From Castanea sativa (Eukaryota > Streptophyta > Magnoliopsida > Fagales > Fagaceae): 64,000 bases of DNA. Of the stretch, positions 59,397-64,000 are shown piece by piece; the first letter of the stretch is position 1; each line of letters begins with the position of its first letter. The notes under the pieces were generated by a model. That model had not been told where the DNA came from. It saw only the letters and a list, made by a program, of their open reading frames with translations, and ran no database searches. The DNA lies in the NCBI RefSeq assembly GCF_040712315.1, contig NC_134015.1, positions 45,219,464-45,283,463 on the forward strand. The letters are read 5' to 3'. A program made the translations under genes and the position numbers.

Positions 59397-60464
59397 ATGA
59401 CTAGGAAGACTAGAGCCAATAGGAAAGCCTCCTCTTCTTCTGCTCCTTCCTTTGAGAGTGATAGGTTTTTGAGTGAGAAAAACCAAGAAACATATGAGAC
59501 TTTGAACCTTTTTAGAAACGTTTGGGCTGAGAGAAAGGTTCTTTTAGATGATCCTGACCCTGAGATTAGGAGAAACTTTGAGCCTAAGGGTTGGTTACCA
59601 TTGGTGGACATTTCACATCCCCTCCGGCTACCTTAATTAGAGAGTTCTACTCGAACCCCTCTGTCCACTCCTATGATGCCAACACTCTTGTGAGAAATTG
59701 GATACGGGGTGACGAGTACACCATTACTCCTTCTGTAGTGGCTGATGCTCTTGGGGTGCCACTGGTCCAGCATCCTGTTTATCCTTACGATGAGTCTCCT
59801 CCCCTTGATGACATCATGTCATACATTACTGGTACTTCTATCCAGTAGGGTTCTGATCCTCGGATCACGTCTGCTGAGTTGACCGAGATTCATTATCTTT
59901 TCTTTCGAATTGCTTGTCATTCTTTGTGGCCTATCTCTCATTTGCACACCATCCCTATAGAGAGATGTGCATTTTTATATGCCCTTGTTACCAATGCACT
60001 TATGAGCTTTCCTTATCTTTTCATTCGTTTTTTGATTGTGGTTCATCGGAGTAGTTTTGTTTCACATGCTCTTTTCTTTCCTGTTTTTATTCATCGGATC
60101 CTTTTGCATTTAAGTTTAGAGGATATTTCCCGCATTTGAGCCTGTCCATATAGTTTCTCCTCTAGGTGCCACCTTTCTTAGGAAGAGGGCTGCTCAATCT
60201 CTAAACGCCCTAGGGTTGAGTCTTCTGGTGCCGCACCTCCTCCTCCCTCTTCTACAAGTGATACTTTTGCTGAGGCGTCTGTCTGTTCCTCTACCTCCTA
60301 CTTCGGATGATTCAGACATTCGTCGTATGTTGGAGACTATCATGACCGTTCAGGCAGCTCATGGTTAGCTTTTGGTGGACATGCTTGATGAGCTTCGTGC
60401 TTTGCAAGTGGATTTGGATAGTATTAGACGATCACCTCCGCCACCTCCTTTTGATGATGAGTGA
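59397..60464 (+). pseudogene. Second ORF: plant transposon-associated protein (Transposase_32-like), disrupted
   Basis: ATG 59397 opens a product with a basic, Ser-rich start (TRKTRANRKASSSSAPSF), then FEPKGWLPLVDI, then LIREFYSNPSVHSYDA, VRNWIRGDEYTITPSVVADA and LGVPLV. Later segments include IHYLFFRIACHSLWP and a C-terminal MLDELRALQVDLDSIRR helix. This pattern (conserved RGW, EFY, VRG.I and LGVP) matches what I remember as the 'putative plant transposon protein' family; its biochemical function is not established. Lesions: a one-base loss near 59620, TAG at 59846-59848, a frameshift near 60130, TGA at about 60138 in one frame, and TAG near 60366. It stands where pol would be expected. Confidence 0.6.
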
Positions 60465-60949
60465 GTGCTCTTTAGCAATTCATCACAAAAAGGGGGAGTA
60501 CATATGTAGAGGAGATTTTGTTGTTAGGGGGAGTTTTTTTTTTTTTTTTTGGAGCTATGGAGCTTTAGATTGTATCTAGGTGCTTCATTATGTATTTACA
60601 TTTTTGGCTCATGATGTATTGTGTATGGGTTATCCATGATAGGGGGAGATACTGTGATTATATATGTCTCTTGTTTCACATTGTTTATTGATTTATATTT
60701 ATGAGGTTTTTCATGATATATGTCTTTATTTTGTGTTATGTGAAATCAAGAAGTTATTTTGTGTTACTTGTATTTTCCACACATGTGTTTATGTGTTTGT
60801 TAAGTGTTACAGGAATATACAGGTTGATTCAGTCGTGCTGCTGTCTACACTTGCAACTGATGGATAGTAGTTGGGTTGAATTTGTTGTGTTGAACAATGT
60901 TTTATAATGGGCTATTTGTTTTGTAACTTTGAGCACTTTGTTTAAGTTT

Positions 60950-61451
60950 GTGTTTTGTCACAGATTGCCAAAAGGGGAGTTTGTTGGGTTCTAAGACTTT
61001 AGGTTTAAATGTATTAAAACTTCAATTTGTAATGTTGGCAAACCATGATCAAAATGTTTAGTCTTGTTTTAGACTTGCTCAAAGTATGTTTAAGTGTAAA
61101 GTTGGAATCGAGTGTTCTGTAGGATTTACTGTGTAAATTTGCCTAGCTCAATCGATCGAAAATTAGACTCGATCGATCGAAGCTCGTACATATTATTTTT
61201 GTGTTTTGTCACAGATTGCCAAAGGGGGAGTTTGTTGGGTTCTAAGACTTTAGGTTTAAATGTATTAAAACTTCAATTTGTAATGTTGGCAAACCATGAT
61301 CAAAATGTTTAGTCTTGTTTTAGACTTGCTCAAAGTATGTTTAAGTGTAAAGTTGGAATCGAGTGTTCTGTAGGATTTACTGTGTAAATTTGCCTGGCTC
61401 AATCGATCGAAAATTAGACTCGATCGATCGAAGCTCGTACATATTATTTTT
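60950..61451 (+). repeat. 251-bp tandem duplication of polypurine tract plus LTR start
   Basis: Units 60950-61200 and 61201-61451 both begin GTGTTTTGTCACAGATTGCC, include the polypurine tract and about 219 bp of LTR, and differ at only about 2 positions (AAAAGGGGAG/AAAGGGGGAG and CCTAGCTC/CCTGGCTC). Both carry right-LTR-specific bases, so the duplication arose after the insertion. Confidence 0.9.
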
Positions 61452-62067
61452 TTGTAGAATTTTCCAACTCAGCCCAAGCCCGTTTGACATGTAGGGTTTT
61501 ATATTTTGTCTTAAGTATAAAAGGGAAAACTCTAACCACGTTTTAAGGTTGCTCTTTATGCTGTGTGTGTGAATCTCTTGTGAGATCTAGAGGTGTTTGC
61601 TTTTACATACACTTAGGGTTATCAAAATCTAGATTGATGTCAAAAGTTTAGTGATCAATTCAGTTGCAGATTCAAGAGTTTAAAGATATACAAGCGGGAG
61701 TGCTTGTACTTGCTGGGAATCCAAGAAAGAAGTAGTCCGTAGACTCGGAGCTGTCACGTGGTCGTGGTAGTAAGTTTCTTACTCGAGGTAGCAATAGGAT
61801 GTTAGTGGTCTAAGTTGCTATTGTGTAAACTTCAATTCTTTTATAGTGGATTCAGTTTACCTTGAGAATAGCTAGGTTAAATACTCCCTAGATTTTTTAT
61901 CGGTTTGGTTTTCCTAGGTTATTATATTGTTGTGTTCTTTATTTTTCGCACTTTACAATGATATGATATATTTGTGTTAACCTAGATCTGTTTATTTTGA
62001 CTAAGTAATCACTTGGCTAATTAACTAGGTTAATCTGGTTGTGTTTAAGGGGTCTAAAAACCGAACA
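61233..62067 (+). repeat. Right LTR
   Basis: 835 bp, TG...CA, with a TATA box at 61516-61523. It is preceded by an extra partial LTR (60982-61200) created by the tandem duplication. Confidence 0.9.
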
Positions 62068-62907
62068 ATATCTTTTCTTGGTATGTAATTTAATTAATTT
62101 CAAAATGGGAATGGAGCATTATAACATTCTTGTTTTTCTACCGTTCTCTTTATCAGTTGTTCAATATGTTTCACTTAGTCTTAGTAATGCATTTACGAGT
62201 GTGTTTAATTTTCTCAAGACGATTGACTTAATGCCTTGTATTCTACACCATCTATCTGTATCACGGCAAAATATGCAGTAAATGAATCATGGCAACTGAA
62301 AACAGATGATTATTTCCTGTAAGCATTATTATTTTTCCTTCTACCTTTAGTTGACTAAGCAAAATTTATTGAAATTTACTGCCATTAATAATCAAGGCCC
62401 ATGCTTGTCCAATGCTTGCTAGAAGGTATGCAGACAAGGCAAATGCTTTTTGGACTGACTTTTTCACTAGTCGCCCAGCTAGCCTTGAAGCAATATGTTC
62501 AAACTCTGCCTAGGTAGTTATGTTGAATCAGTATAGATAGGGAATAGCTATTTCCTCCATTCCTCTACATTCTCTCTCTCATCGAGGACCCAATTTCTGT
62601 TTTCTGTTTCTGCTGCCGACATGTATCATGTTATTATTGTTGTTGTCTTAATACCTCTTCTGGTTCATACATAGTAAATCCAATGTGTTAGATAAAGGTC
62701 TATCACACTTATAATATCTGATTCTTAGAGATAAAGAGGAAAAAGGTCTCACCTTTATTTACCCTAGAGGATTTGTTTTGTGTTTTTTTAATTTTTGATT
62801 ATTTCAATTTTTATTTGAATTTGCGCTCAAGTTTGGTTTTTGACTGTTTGCCTGTTTTTGCAGACTGTAATAATTTGAAGCTAAATTGAAAAGAAAGTTC
62901 CAACACC
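62068..62907. other. Intergenic, between LTR element and F-box remnant
   Basis: 840 bp. No coding sequence was recognised; the last part probably includes the 5' UTR of the F-box gene. Confidence 0.5.
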
Positions 62908-63800
62908 ATGGAAGGGATCTCAAGTAAGAAAAGGAAAATAGGGCAGCCTGATTCAAAATTTCCTCTACTCAAGGTGACACTTTCACACTTTGTTTCTATG
63001 CATTTGATCTGATACTATTGAAACTTCAAAATATCCTTTAAGGTTGCACAATTTATTTATTTTTATGTGCTTGTTGCTGACATGTGTCAAATTGACTTTT
63101 CTTTGAAATTTTTTAATGTCACAAGACTCAAAATTACCTGGAGGATTGGATTGGTATTGATAAACTGCCAGATGAAATACTTGTTTCCATTTTGTCTCTC
63201 TTACCTACAAAAGAAGTAATAAGAACTACTGAACTAGCATCCTTGCCCACAGATGGCTTTACTTGTGGATTTTTGCTACTCATTTAGAGTTAGATGATGT
63301 GAGCATTGTGAATCTTTTAAACGCTCAACCTCCCACTTCCACTCTCTTTGATTTGTCTCAATTTGTACCTACATACCACCATTTCTTGTTCAAAGGAACA
63401 GATTTTTTTATTGGATAAATCAAGTACTGAAACACATTTAGATAAATTTTGCCTTCAACTTATCCAAAAAAAATAAATAAATTTCACCTTCACTTTTCTA
63501 TGTATGGTGATCATTTTAAAAGTGATATTGATAGTTGGATCAACTTTTCATTTCAAAAGGGAGTTAAAAGGTTTCATTTGATTTTCACATGTAACTGGGC
63601 TTCATTTGATAGTTGGGAAGTCTTGATATTTATGTAGAAAATCTTGTATCATTTAAATATCTTCATTTGATTGTTGGAAGATTTCATTCAAGTGCACACC
63701 CCAGCCTTTTGCAAGGCCTCATGCCTGCTATATCATCAAGATTCTTTTCCAGCTTCCAAGCTATATCTTTTAGCTAGAGACACTTGTATTGGACATAGGT
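62908..63800 (+). pseudogene. F-box/FBD-LRR-type gene, 5' part, disrupted
   Basis: Exon 1 (62908-62973) encodes MEGISSKKRKIGQPD and ends in GT. Exon 2 begins at 63126 after an AG. It encodes WIGIDKLPDEILVSILSLLP and TKEVIRT, an F-box (SCF ubiquitin-ligase adaptor motif, binding Skp1). The frame breaks near 63225-63235, apparently by a 5- or 8-bp duplication of ACTGAACT-like sequence. The next segment, ILAHRWLYLWIFATHLELDD, is the normal continuation in another frame. Further stops follow near 63415-63465. FHLHFSMYGDHFKSDIDSWI (63482 on) resembles the LRR part of FBD proteins. A C-rich run lies at 63835-63850. The rest, if present, lies beyond 64000. Confidence 0.75.
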
Positions 63801-64000
63801 ACCGAGGTTAGTACGTAAATCCAATTTTTTGCTCCCCCCCCCCCCCCCCCACCACTCTCTTTATTTTTTGAAAGAAAAAACATAGATACAAAAGAAGAAA
63901 GCTTCTCAATTTTTCTTGTGATTTAAATTTTTCAGTAGTTAACACGGTTCCCAAAATTGCCCAAGTTTAGGAATTTCAAATAATTGGAATTTGTACTGAA

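Larger units (their letters stand above)
54638..62067 (+). mobile_element. Complete LTR retrotransposon encoding Gag but no pol (TR-GAG-like), Copia-type
   Basis: Left LTR 54638-55471 (834 bp) and right LTR 61233-62067 (835 bp), both TGTTGGGTTC...ACA. I count about 55-60 differences (near 7%). The primer-binding site TGGTATCAAAGC is at 55474-55485. The polypurine tract AAAAGGGGAG is at 60970-60979, repeated at 61221-61230. Flanks are GTATC (54633-54637) and ATATC (62068-62072), a 5-bp duplication with one mismatch. The interior codes for a Gag and, 2 kb later, a second unrelated ORF. No integrase, reverse transcriptase or RNase H motif was found, so mobility must have relied on enzymes from elsewhere. 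Confidence 0.85.

Noticed and set aside
59244..59611. Minus-strand open frames opposite the second ORF of the LTR element
   Set aside because: Antisense shadows; the plus-strand frame has the recognisable family pattern.

Overview
The window is nuclear DNA of a flowering plant, most likely a woody eudicot. It has many small exons with GT/AG introns, AT-rich intergenic DNA, L1-type LINEs, tRNA-derived SINEs, Copia LTR elements and MITEs. I cannot name the species from sequence alone. No bacterial-type operon, CRISPR array or virus-like gene set was seen.

Layout. From the left edge to about 33.7 kb, the minus strand carries one large gene: the organellar DNA primase-helicase TWINKLE. Eighteen exons could be placed with consistent reading phase. 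The last exons lie beyond position 1. Its introns are swollen by transposons: a short-LTR Copia remnant (2.6-5.4 kb), an old inverted LTR element (10.3-14.1 kb), a LINE fragment with target-site duplication (14.8-15.2 kb), three minus-strand LINE remnants (15.9-18.3, 20.5-22.1, 23.8-25.0 kb), a decayed Copia element (19.2-23.4 kb) and several SINEs and MITEs. From 33.8 to 39.2 kb is a gene-free stretch with nested MITE-like repeats and a well-delimited Mutator-like element (37,524-38,906) flanked by a perfect 9-bp duplication. From 39.3 to 44.2 kb the plus strand carries an ERD6-like monosaccharide transporter gene of 18 exons. Its frame is broken in exon 1 and a stop codon lies in exon 2, so it is called a pseudogene. 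A 1.3-kb TIR element (48.2-49.5 kb) precedes an intact intronless DC1 (Cys/His-rich C1) gene at 49.8-51.3 kb. From 54.6 to 62.1 kb lies a complete LTR element with 834-bp LTRs. It encodes a Gag but no recognisable pol, and it carries a second unrelated ORF. The right edge holds the start of a broken F-box/FBD-type gene.

The genes do not form a functional cluster. TWINKLE acts in organelle DNA replication, the transporter in sugar movement, and DC1 proteins in signalling or stress. The rest is mobile DNA. The most unusual item is the gag-only LTR element with its extra ORF and a recent 251-bp tandem duplication spanning its polypurine tract and LTR start.
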